A DNA stretch of 64,000 bases from Prochilodus magdalenae. Its lineage: Eukaryota; Chordata; Actinopteri; Characiformes; Prochilodontidae. The translations under genes and the position numbers were made by a program. How positions within the stretch are numbered: the first letter of the stretch is position 1; every line of letters starts with the position of its first letter. The DNA lies in NCBI GenBank assembly GCA_024036415.1, contig JAMWET010003173.1, positions 18,501-82,500 on the forward strand, in the 5' to 3' direction. Below, one piece after another: positions 22,742-35,927 of the stretch. The notes under the pieces are model-generated. The model saw only the letters and a program-made list of their open reading frames with translations, was not told where the DNA came from and searched no databases.

Positions 22742-24923
22742 TACTTTAGTACTCTTACTCCAGTGGAGGCCTAAAGGGAGAAACTTCCACTTTTACTGGA
22801 GGGATATTTTATCTGTGGGCTCTCGGCGTTAACTCAGCTGGTTTGTGTACTACGTCCACCGCTGACTCCTGTAAGGAAAATGTTCTAAGCCACTTATCCT
22901 CCTGGGTTGAAGTAGGTACTGGAGCCTATCCCAGTGTTCTTTGGGGGGAAGGCAGGAAACACCCTGGACAGCCCACCAGTCCATCACCAGGCAGTTAAAC
23001 AGACATACAGACTCACAGCTAGCGGGCCAATTAGCATTTCCAATTGAAATGACAGCATGGTTATGGACTATGGAAGGAAACAGACATGGGGTGGACATAC
23101 AAATTCTGCAAATACCTGTAAGATTCTTATATATATTATCTTCCACTTTCAAACATTTTAGAAATGTTTATGTATCTGCATTGGGGTCAGCATTAGTAGA
23201 TTTGTACATGGAAAAATATCAGATATCAGCCCACAATTCCCACATCAATGCAATCCTCAGTAACGGACTATCTGCCTATACATTGAGCATCTTAGCTTTA
23301 GCTGTAACTTAGTTACTACCCAGTTTTATCAGCTGGGCTTGACCATAGCTTATTACGGTACAACAGTTACCATTGTTAAGATACATAAAACTGAACCTAC
23401 CACCCCTTTTATTATTTCATACATAAAAACACTGAACACTGTTATGATGTACTGACCACTGAACTGGAAGTGCACCCAGTTTCCATTTCAGAAATCTGGT
23501 CACTTTACAAATCTCAGAATAGCCATATTGTCTGAAGTCTACAGTTGTGGGTCAAATCTAATTAAGGGCAAACAAAGTACACCCATGAGAGGTCTCATGA
23601 GAGTTTCTGAGAGTCTCTTCCTTTTCCGGAACCAGGACACAGGGCTAGCAGGCGCCTGTTAGCATTATCCGCACCCAGTCATCATCATTAGCCACTGTCT
23701 CATTGGGGCAAAGTCTTCCTTCAGTATATATCCTGACTGCATTAAGATTTCAGCACCTGCTCAGCAATGAAACATCGTCTGTGATGCTCTGTGGCCTTCT
23801 TGGGCTGCTGTTGACAGACGTAGCCTCAGGTGACTTCTGATGAGCGGCATGAGACAGATGAGACAAGATAGCACCTCTCATTGACACTGACCGGAGAGCC
23901 AGCCCTAGCCCCATAGCACACCAAGGACTGTCTCTACTGATCTGGGCTATGTAACTTGAGCTGTAACTAAGACTAGAGCTGATTTAGGATGAGTCATTCA
24001 TTAGCTGTAGTTTGCTTGTGGACACCCTCAGAGTAAAAGCACACCATGTTTTAAAACACTAAGAGACATTAATGAACTGCAATTAGTCTGAGCAGAGTTA
24101 CATCATAGGGACCATCACAAAGAGATGACCACAGAGCCTGGGTTGAGCATCACCACTGACGTAAACCGTGGATGCCTACAGGGAGGATAATGGAGACGTG
24201 ATGAAGACGTGACGTGTTTGATGGTCCAGTAAACTGCACGGTAGGCATTTCCACCAAATCTGGTGTACAGGCGCTACAGCGTGCCAGCACACAATAGAAC
24301 TGTTTCTGTAGTGCCAAACATCTGCGGCACTGACCTAGACTATTTTTGCATGTTCTGGATTCACGAAAGGGACAAAGGCAACGATTAGAACCGTTTCTGA
24401 AGGAAACAGAATGTTTTATAACACAGCAGGAAAGAATAGGAAGACCTCTGACAACGGAAACATGCTGAAGCTTTTGCAACCGCAACCACATTGAGCAGAA
24501 CTGTCGGTATGCTCCAGAGAATGCTTCGGTGACGGCAAGGAATTCCGCATCGTTAGCGGATAATTCCGTCCAACTGACACAAAAGTAAAAGCCGCACCGG
24601 TTATTCATTCAGCGCTGATTTCAACAGTCCTTGTAAAAAGTCACTGAAGGCCTCTTTTGTGGACGATCAAAACAAGCACAGCAACAACAAGAGATGAAAG
24701 TCCTGCTCTCTATTGTGAGAACCCAGCAGTGCTCCACACTCCAATAAATGTCATAAGGCCTTAGGAAGATTGCCAAGTTCTTCAGGGAAGGATTAAGAGG
24801 AGCCAATAGGCAGGCCAGTGCATAGCCTAATTCTCCTCAGTGTATGATCCATCATCTCCCGGGCCTGAAAGTGATGTAAGCGCTTAATAGATTTATGGGG
24901 ATCATGTGATGAGGCAACAGGCC
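22742..24923. other. 3' flank of egflam; UTR expected, SINE-like scrap inside
   Basis: 22880-23110 holds a reverse SINE/LINE tail (GGAGCCTATCCCAGTG, CAGCCCACCAGTCCATCACC). A minus-strand AATAAA (as TTTATT near 23409) could end a 1.5-kb 3'UTR. The 152-codon frame at 24150-24608 shows no motif and is probably UTR. Confidence 0.4.
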
Positions 24924-25069
24924 TCACTGGAGACACGGGTTAATGTTTTTGCCATCTGAAGCATCCTCCATCAGTCCGAGGTGGTAGTCAGTAGAGAGAG
25001 TAAGGTGCGAGATGCAGCCAACCAGACCATGTAGGTATGGCTTATGGAGAGAGGCTTCTTTGAGTCCAC
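24924..25069 (-). CDS. egflam: egflam exon 22: end of LamG domain 3 and stop
   Basis: Encodes [48 protein letters not shown] then TGA at 24926-24924, matching human [48 protein letters not shown]. Acceptor TTTTAG. The last two residues differ from human. Confidence 0.97.
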
Positions 25070-28000
25070 CTAAAACAGACACAAGAACCAGCAGAGTCAA
25101 CCAACCAATCATCATTATCATCGGCACCAGATGTTTAAACCTCTGACCTTAGGTGAACCTGAAGGGGAGGGACATTTAGTTATGTCTGTTTTGATAATAT
25201 TATACACCATTCAAGATCATTTTGTTTCTACACACTGCCAGTCAAAAGTTTAAAGACGGCTACTCATAGAAGGTTCCAGAAGGAATGCCTTCCTTCCGGC
25301 AGCTGTCAGACTGTATAACATTCACTGTCCTCAGTAGTCTATTTCTACAGTAGTCTATTTCCACTACGTGCAATAAAACTCAGGAATCTATTTCTATTTC
25401 TACTATTTATATTTTCTCTAATTATTGTATGTATAGATCTTATTTATTATTTGTATGTTTCCTGACACTTCTGTTCTTTCCTCTGTGCTGCTGTGGCATT
25501 GTAAATTTCCCCACTGTGGGATCAATAAAGGATTATCTTACTCTAGTGAAGACATCAAATGATAAAACAGCACTCATAGAATTATACAGTCCACCTTAAA
25601 AACTCCAACTTTCTTAACCTGCAGTGGAGGCAAGTTGGATGGTCTGTCCATCATGAATATTCACTAAACTGAAAGGGGAACTAGAGCTTTTAAGTTTTCT
25701 GAAATTAGAGGTGGAGATATGGCAGAAATATCGTACTGTGATACATTAATAGGATATGGGGTATATCAGGATATGTACTGTTGGTTGGAACTGGTAAGTG
25801 TAAGCCTGCAGAGTCTTTAAGATCATCAACAACATCCATTTAGTTGGGTGTGCCTAAACTTATGCCTGGTACCGTCTATTTCCCAAAAACATTGACGCTG
25901 ATAAAGAAAACATTTGATATCTGGACTTTGTACTGTTGACGTTTGTATATATTTCAGAGGGGTATGAAAATCACTGCTGTGTAGATACATAAATATGTTT
26001 TCTAGATATCTACTAAAGCCAGGGTGGGGCTGAATCCAGGTAGATATAAATTACTGTGATGCAGTTTGTAACATTATTAATTCCATAAGGTTACAAAAAC
26101 ATTATTATATAATATACAGCTATTATCGTAATATCTGTATATCCATATTTGCATCCTTATATGCATCCATAGTTCATTTATTTTTTGTCCAAAATTATAC
26201 CCAATATACCAAAATGAATGCAGCTGATCAATGCAAAATCAACATAGTCACCATCTTAATAGGACAGTACTTTATTTAAACAGGCATTGCTGTGTTTAAA
26301 CCGTCTTTAACATCAACACCACTCACCTACATACAGCGCCCCACCAGTGTTGACCTGTCTCATTCTACCAGGTGACCTCCCCACTTTGGTGGTGGAGTTA
26401 TCCACACTCAGTTTGCCCATCTGCCCATCTCTGAAGACAGGAGTAGGTTGAGACAGTTGGGAAAGAGAAAGCACATATCAGTGGCTTCTTCATTTACAGA
26501 TAAACTAATACCGGTATTTGTGTATGGTCCAACAATCTGACTTACCGGACTGCTTTTACCCTATGCCATCTGCCATCGATGAACGATCCATTGACTGTGA
26601 GGGTATTGGTGCCACTCCCGAGGTTATAGCTGGAGGGGAATCATAATTAGAGATGGCCAATGTGATGCTGTGTTGCTACTAAGGGGTGGATAATGTTTTA
26701 TTCTATTCTTATGCAGTGTATTAATAAAAGACAGTGTATATAATATAATATAATATAATATAATATAATATAATATAATATATCTGTAAACGACTATTAG
26801 TTACCAAATGGATTTGGGTGAGAGCCATGCTAAACACCTCTTCCTTCCAATCTAATAGGATAAATTTCCATCTCCACCCGTATTACCTGTCAGTTCCACC
26901 ACTGTCCAAAGTGGGGTCTAGTCTTATAGGTCCAAGTAGAAACTACCCAGAACTCTAGTCCAAGTTTCAAATGAAATCAAATCAAATCTCTGTTTATCCT
27001 AATATACGTTTTATATAACAGTAATATATAAAGTTATGAATAAAAACTATGATATATACAGATGTACACATTACCATATAGCACTATGGTAAGGCTGAGG
27101 TAGATGAGAGATGCAGGGTATATACAGGGCATAGAATATTATATTATATATGTATATACATACACTACAGATATACAGTGTGGATGGAAGGTAACAGTAG
27201 GTCAGTCTATATGTGCAGTATAATATGCTAATGTAAAGTGCAGAGTGATGATTGTCCATGGAGATCATCGTTTAGATGGTTTTGGTGAGGTGTGCTGAAC
27301 CAGGTCCATTTACCGATGCATCAGCACTACTGGCTGTTCAGTAGCCTGATGACTCGAGGGGAGAAACTATCTCTGAGACGGCTGGTTCTGGACTTTATGC
27401 TTCCTCCCCCTATTTTACTCCTGCGCAATTCTCTCTCAGTAGCTAGATCTCCGCATCCCATGATGGTAAACAGCTGTGAGTATGGGTTCATTGCTCTGAG
27501 TCACATGAAGTCATTGACCAGATCAACATGCCAGGAGGAGAACACTAATCCCTTCATTGGCCAGAAATGTGCTTTGTGGTGGAGAAGGGAGAGGGTTCTC
27601 TTGTTCACAAACAGATATGGCATCACTGGGCCGAAATAATATCCCCCTCCATTACCCCTGTCACATGCTTTGCCTTGTAGTGTGTGCATGATAGGTTGCA
27701 GAGAGATGTGTGTTTATGACCAACCTGAAGACAACTGCTCCTCCATGTAAAGCCAGAAACATGTAGTCACTGTTGGGCCTCATGGTGGTGTCGCCTATCC
27801 AGATGAGCAGGCCTTCCTGAGCCGTGCTCCTGAAAAACATCTGTATGTGAGTCCTGGATCCTGATACTCTGGAGAGGAGAAAGAAAGCAGGACCGATTTC
27901 ACAAACACATGTTGAATTTCACAAGTAGTATTCTCCAGTGCTTGTGTCTGTTTAGACTGCAGTCGGAAAGGTTACCTCTTCAGGATGTCATTGCTGTTAT

Positions 28001-31000
28001 ACATGAGGTAGCTTCTGCCCGTGAACTGCGGAATCTCCACAACTCCGCTCACTGCTAGAGGAAAAAACGGTGTGCTACAGGTGAATGGCCACTAGGTGGG
28101 GTAAGGTTCCAGAAGGCCAGGGCCAAAAGCAGGGTGCAGATTAACTGGAGATTTTACCTACACCTAGTGTTTCTATTGCTGAGTTTAGCATATTGGAAAA
28201 AATGGAACATAAAATATGCAGTGTGCCATAACTTATGCACAGGGCAATAACATTCAATAACTATGCATTCAAAATATGTCCCAGAAAAAAGTTCTCAGAG
28301 TGGCAGGTGCTGGGTACACAAAAGGATGGGCGATTAGGCCACAACCCATCAGAAATAACAATTGTATTGCCGAGTCTATGGCAACCTGGCTAGCCCAAAA
28401 TACAGCCGTATGCAAATGTTCAAACAACACTTACTGCACACTGAATAAACAGTTACTAGCACTGGTCTGCCCTGTGCAGAAGTTATAGCACACTGTAACA
28501 GTAACTGTGCATTCAATGTGCAGTAAGGGTGTATTTTGGGCTAACCAGGTTGCCATAGACTCCATAAAACCAGGAATCCATATAACCAGGAATCCATATA
28601 ACCAGGAGTCCATATAACCAGGAGTCCATATAACCAGGAATCCATATAACCAGGAATCCATATAACCAGGAGTCCATATAACCAGGAGTCCATATAACCA
28701 GGAGTCCATATAACCAGGAATCCATATAACCAGGAATCCATATAACCAGGAGTCCATATAACCAGGAGTCCATATAACCAGGGATTACGGCTCTGATAAC
28801 TTTTTGTGTATTTAAATTGAATGCATAGTTATTGAAGGTTATGGCTCTCTGCAGAAGTTATGGCACATTGTATATTTTAGGCTCCATTGTACGCTCATCA
28901 TGCAAATCATAGTTGCAGTAATAGCTGTAGTCTTGCATTGTGCAGCCGTCTGCCAATGGTCTTGGCACTAACAGGAGGGCATCTTTGCTGGCTGAACGTC
29001 TGCAATCGCAGCTGTTGGATCAGTCAGGTACAGCGATAAGGCTAGCCCTTGCTTAAGTCACATGAGCGGCCGAACTTGGAACTTCTAACATTTGCATGTC
29101 TCACAATGTCAAACCTTTCCACCAAGTTTCATTCCTGTGGGTTGATTTCTTCTGGGTGCAGCTATTTGTTCAAGTCTCCTTTTGATGATGAGTGTATGTA
29201 GTTTCCATGTCAACTTAGCAACAGAAATTGTGCAGTAATATTAGCTGAAGGTGCTCAACAGAAGAAGATGAGCTCACTTCATTTAGAAAACCAACATGAA
29301 CCAACCTTTAACAAGTGACTTTAATTCTGTGCAGCGATTAAGTCATTAAACCTCTTTACCGGGAACCAGAATCATCAGTGTAGTGTACAGACCATCTGAC
29401 ATCAGTCACTCCATGTAAGGTCAGGAAAAGGTCAATGAATAAGCGCTTTGATTTACCACTCTGGCAGCGTTTGCCCTTATACCCCAGCGGGCAGTCACAC
29501 TCATATCCGTCATGCTTTGGCAGGCACACTCCACTGTTGGCACACGGGCTGTCGGCACATGGGTGCACCGCATTCTCTACATTCACCCCTTTCACCGAAC
29601 CAGCAGTCAGATGAATGGCATGGCCATTCACAATGACCTGGAAGGCAAACGCTATGCATTAGCATATCTGAACATCACCAAATCATTAAACTAATATAGA
29701 GGGACATTCTGCATGTGTTAACCTAATGTCTTCCTCTAGCACAGGGCTGAGTACCAGAGGCGGTCATTACCATGCACTGGTACATAGACAAGAACTAAAA
29801 ACCTTTAGACTTAAAGCACACTTACAAAAGAAACCAGTGGGCAGCAGCTTTAGCATACACTGACAGACGCATGAACACAATGGCTTCTGACTTCTATTAT
29901 AGATGTGCCTCAAGTGAACACTCAATTAAACAAAACATTACTGTCCTCAATTTATTCATGTATTCATCTTCTAAGTTCCTTGATGACTGACTGCATGCTT
30001 CAGATATGGCAGATGAACACTGAGGTAAAAGAAGGAGGATTCCTTTAATGGGGAATTCCACTAAAGCTTCCACTGTATAAATGGAAAATTTGTAAATACA
30101 TAAATTCGGAGTGGTTTGATCTGAATTGGGCCATTCACAGAGGTGCCGACTGGAACCTCTGAACTCTGAGGGGTTTAATAAAAATACACTCATCAACAAA
30201 ACAGTTGCAAACAGAAGGAAATGTGGGACTGCACCCTTATGAAACGATAATATATGGCAATGTATTGGAAAATATAGTGCAATATATTAAATAATATAAT
30301 GTAATATATGGGAAACAAGTGCATATATGTTGCATATATTTATATAGTGATAAATATATTACAATATATTGTATAATACATAAGGAATTGCCGCTTTTCA
30401 TATATTGTATGTATGGTAGTATAATATATATTTACTTATATATTGTAATATATTTCATTTTATATGTAATAGAACATATGTTTGCATATATGATAATATA
30501 TATAGTTTTATATATGTGAGAATATATACATACTGTATATTGCCACATGTATGTATGAAAATATTCTCACATATATAAAACTATATATGTGGAAACACAT
30601 ATGGAGAAATACATATGATGCCTATTACATATAAAATAAAATATATTACAATATATAAGTAAATATATATTATACTACCATACATACAATATATGAAAAG
30701 CGGCAATTCCTTATGTATTATACAATATATTGTAATATATTTATCACTATATAAATATATGCAACATATATGCACTTGTTTCCCATATATGACATTATAT
30801 TATTTAATATATTGCACTATATTTTCCAATACATTGCCATATATTATCGTTTCATAAGGGCAGTGCTAGTGGGAAGAAAGTTTACGTCTATACAGACACC
30901 ATCACTGCTTTCGTCTACCACCAAGAACACATATCACACTAATATAGCACATTAGATAGCACAATGCTAACAGACTGGGTTAGGAATGCATTGATGCGCA

Positions 31001-34000
31001 TAATGCATCATCATCAAAAGAACAGCTGCACCCAGAAGGAAGTGTGGGAGTGCGGTGCTGTTGGGAAGGAAGATAAAGGTGACCAGGATCAATAAATGAT
31101 GATACATTCAGACTGATATGGGGAATATTTACTGAGCTACACAAACAGAAGTAGTGTCTCTCAGTAGGGCACTGGGCCGCCATGTTAGCTAACACAACAT
31201 GTCAAACGGTTCCTAATGGTGACCTGTGTTAATCCGTCCCATGCAGCTTGAACATCCTCACACAGTTCCTGCAGATGTTGCTGTAGGGGTGGAGGTAGAG
31301 TGACACCAGGCCTTCTGGACATGTGTGGACATCCTTGCTTATGTCGCATGCGTGGGCCAGCGTGAAACTTGAATCATTAACATGGCTCACAATGCCAAAC
31401 CTTCCTATTGGTTGATTCCTTCTGGGTGCAACTATTCTTTTGATGATGTGTGTAATTACACTGAACTGAAGTTATGAATATGTTGCCCGATGTAATATTT
31501 CCATAGCCATATATATGCATTGGCCCCTAGTTCCTGTCATCATCCCAACAAAACTTTAATGAATCAATGAAATAATTAAACCCACTCTCAAGACAAGCAC
31601 TAACTAAGATACTAGCACATGGCCTTGTGAACAGTAACGTACCTTCTGAAGGCTTCCAGTGAAGGGCACGCGAACTAAGGCACTGGCCTTGGTGAGGTCG
31701 TAGTTTGGGACACCTCCAAAATAAAGCGGTGAGCTGCATTTGATCTGAGTGAAGGCACCCTAAAGAGTGGCACGAAATCAGAAACTGGGGAGTGACTATT
31801 AGCCGAGACCCTGCACCGTCACATATAGATTAAACTTACAGGGTTCACTCATGGTAAACCGGGTGACCTTTACTGTGCACTACCTCAGCCATGCCCTCCA
31901 CAGGCCTCTGGTTGTCCAGCTGCAAGATGCCCCTTCTGGCTGTGCGAGACAGCTTCAGCTCATGCCATCTGGACAGGCTGATTGGCTCCTCACTCCTGAA
32001 ATAGCAGGACAGAAATGGGCAGATATCAACACTGTCCTGCAGCATTCCGGATAAACTACAGAAGGACGTATACTGACATTCAAACATGCAATAAATAAAG
32101 TTTAATGCAATATTGACAATACTGTGTTATTAAAGTATTCTGTAAGGGCCCATTTAGATAGTATAGATAAGACCTTCTAGATAGTTAAATGAATTCTTGA
32201 AATTAATTTGACTTAATTCGTGATGTGACCCAGCTTTCTCAACCATTTCAGAATTTCCTGTGCTGTTTTCCAGGATTAAGATATTCAAATAGAAATGTTT
32301 TCTGATTTCATTAATGTATTATATTTATTAACTATCTAATCCCCCAGGATCAGTGTGATTATGTGAACCAGTAACTCCTACACAGAGTTCAACATGTCCA
32401 AACCATTAAAAGTAAGGATGTAATGCCTAGCATCTGCAGCTAGATGGAGCTCCTCGCAAATTCAACCACCACCCTCAACCTCAGGCTTTGTTAGGAAGTT
32501 ATTGTGGCTGTGAAGGCTGTTCTGATGACTTGCTACATCCACACATCTCATGAGGGAGTGTCTTAGAAGACAGCGCTTTAAAAAAAATAAATGAAGGACC
32601 CTGTAAACAAGCTTTGAAGGCAATATGTAAGGTTTCCAAGGTACTCACACCTGAGCACTAGCTGCTGGAGACCCCTTCAAGAAACACTAGCATAGACCAG
32701 CATTGCTGACCACCAGCAAGACCAGTTGGTTATATCAATCAATATCAATCAATATTTATTTATATAGCGCTTTTTACAACCAACGTTGTCTCCAGCAGTT
32801 ACTGTAAAAAAATCAATTTTCATACAAAGAAAAGGGGGGGTTAATGTGGCACATGTGGGTGGAAAAAACACTGTCCGAGTCCCTCATAGCAAGAAGGGCC
32901 TATGTTTGATCCCTCGAGAGGGACCAGGCGTCAAGGGCGGGTCCTTTCTGAGGTAAACCCGCATGTTCTCCCTGTGGTCTGGATGTGGTTTGCTTTCAAC
33001 AGCCACACAAGTCTGTAGAGTACTGTAAAGGTGAACATTTTTGAGATGCTAAAGTGCCCCAGTGGGTAGCACTGTCACCTCATAGCAAGAAGGGCCTATG
33101 TTTGATCGCTGGCTGGGGCGTTTAGTGTCCTTTCTGAGTTTGCATGTTCTCCCTGTGTCTGCGTGAGGTTTCCCCACACAGTCTGTAGAGTGCTGCCAGG
33201 TGAACCGGAGATGCTAAAGTGCCCCTCTAGGTATGAGAGAATGTTTGTGCGCCTGCTCTGCGATAGAGTGGCAGACTGTCCAGGGTGTGGCTTATTGGGT
33301 CATGCCATTGACCCAATAAGCCCTGGGATAGGCTCCAGCACCCACTGCGACCCAGAAAGAGAAGAGGGTTCTAATAAAGATGTGCTAACTAGGTGAGTTT
33401 ATAATGGGGGCTAGGTGGTGCAGTAATGGTGGGCAATACTGTTGCCTCACTTCAAGATGGGCCTTGGTTCAGTTCCTTAGCTGGGCATGGAAATATAGAA
33501 TTCGCACATTGTGAAGAAATACAGTCGGAGAAGTTGAGAATATTAAATGGGCCCTAGGTGTGAGTGATAGACCTGTGGCCTGTCCAGGGTGTTGCACCAG
33601 GGCTGGGCACCAGCACCCACGGTGACCCATGAGGATAAGCAGTTTAGATAATGAATATAAATGAATGAATGAATAAATATAATACACGAATGAATTTAAG
33701 ATAAGGGAACTTTTGTGAATGGTAAGTAAGAGGTCACTGTAGGATTTTCTAAAAATAGTGGTGTTTGAATCCATGTTCTCAGAGAGGAAGTGTGCTGCAC
33801 GGCAGTGGGAGAAAATCACACATGGGTGTATATAGTTATAGAGAAGGACGTGGCAGCAGCTTTGTTGGCGGTGAGAGCTATTGGGGTACAATGAGTATTT
33901 AGACCCTCTCCCAGATCTTAAGTTGGTTTCAACTTGGGCTAGTAACCGGGTTGGTAAATTAGCCTGGTAAAATTCCAGGACACTTCGATCGGTTACCTGT

Positions 34001-35846
34001 TTAAATTCAGCAGATATTAAGGCTTCTTGGACAGTTGTGTCTGGATTTGAATAAATGGAGTTCATCTTATCCTGGACAGCCAACCACACATCTGGAAAGT
34101 CCTATACAGGAATCTTCAGTAGCCCCACATTAGAATTTGGTCATATAATAAACATACAGTATAGTTGTCGTTACCTTAGTTTAAACAGAACAAGCTTCGG
34201 CTCCAGTTCTGCATTCCATAAGAGGAACACTCTTTAAATTCTCAATTTCAGAGCATTCGCAGGGCATATCAGCTGATCTGTGCACATAAACATATGTGCA
34301 CAGTTTGCAATTTACATTGGTTTCCAATGTGGCACAGCCAATAAGCTTTAAGATCAGGTTTCCAATGTGGCTAGCGCACCCCCTGAAATCTAGCCACCTC
34401 AGATACCACGTTCTTGGCTTCCACATAGCTGTAAGTAGGGGGTTTGGGCCTTTAAGAGGGGAACTGATTTGCTATGGGCATACTGCCACCATGCTGAAAC
34501 TCCCTTCCACTGCTGTGGCACCCATGCCAACTTTTTTCCAGAACTGCAGCTAATTTAATGCACCATTACTGTTCATTTGCTGAATTTAAAATATTGAAAA
34601 ACTGTAAATGTTAAATGTAGCTTGTGCAGAAATTATGCTTTTTTATAGTTTATTTAAACCCTACATTAATTCCATTTGCACAACTCAAATATCTCTTTCC
34701 TGTAGAGCGGGGGTTCTCAAAGGTTTCCAACTCAAGACCCACCAATTCATCACCAAAGGGAATAAAGGCCCATATGATACCAAAACACAGTTTTGCTTAG
34801 CCTTTAGTAATGGAAACTTTTTAGCACAGCATTACAGATCAGTGGGAATTTGTCTGTAACTGTCACCAGCACATTTTGGAGAGGCTTGTATTAATATCGT
34901 TCACCAAAGAGTCCTTCATGGCCCACCTGTGGTCCATGGCTAAGTGGTTGAGAAACCCTGCTGTAGAGGATGCTGCTTCTTAGAAAACCATGCCTTAGCA
35001 AGACCTGCCTTCAAAAAGGGCCAGGTGGCGGATGGAGATAGCAGCGGATGGATTAGGCCACAGCCTGTACTACCTGCACATCTGCTCAGTGGCCCCTAAT
35101 GTCTTCATTGGACCCACTTCTATATTACACAGTTCTGAAACCCCGACTGGTGGCTAACAATGCCTATATAATAGATGCATAAGATACTGCATCTTTATCC
35201 TAAAGGTACACACTTGATAGCGGTGGTCCCGGATCCACAGTCAAAGCGGAACTCCACGTATCCCCCCACCAAGGTGACTGAGAGGAAGTCCTTGCTGTCC
35301 GCGTCTTCACTGTAGAGCAGTGTGCCATCACAGGCTGCGGGCAGGAAGGTCATTTCAATCTCCATAAAGGACAGGTAATGCTTTGGTGGCTGCGGCCAGG
35401 GCACACTCAGGTAGGACGACAGAGTCTCATTAAAGTGAGGCAGGTAGACGGAGAATGCTGTAGGGCAAACGCAAACACGGTCAGTCCAGGGGCAAATCTC
35501 AGACTTAACAGAGCTTATAGCTGTACTGCTAACTTAAAACGGTCATCCTGAATGTCCTGTGGTAATGGCCACTTACTGTCCTGGCACAGTTGACCTCCAT
35601 AGCCAAGTGGACAGAGGCACACATAGCTGTCTGCTCGGTTGGCATAGCACACGCCTCCGTTCTCACACTTGACATCTGTACAGGCACCGTCACTGCACTC
35701 GCCTACCACCAAGAACACATATACACACACACTAATGTCATACATTCCACAGCACATCAGTCCAAACACACTGGGTTAGAAATGCATGGATGCATCATAA
35801 TGCATCAATCTCAATAACAATAATTTTGACAAATTAGTATCACTTT

Positions 35847-35879
<33 letters not shown>

Positions 35880-35892
35880 AATAATAATAATA

Positions 35893-35927
<35 letters not shown>

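Noticed and set aside
28431..28773. Hydrophobic repeated [10 protein letters not shown] frames
   Set aside because: The 16-bp minisatellite read through in rotating registers; not a membrane protein.
30319..30775. Two near-identical 64-66 residue frames on opposite strands
   Set aside because: They are the two arms of one foldback element, not a gene pair.
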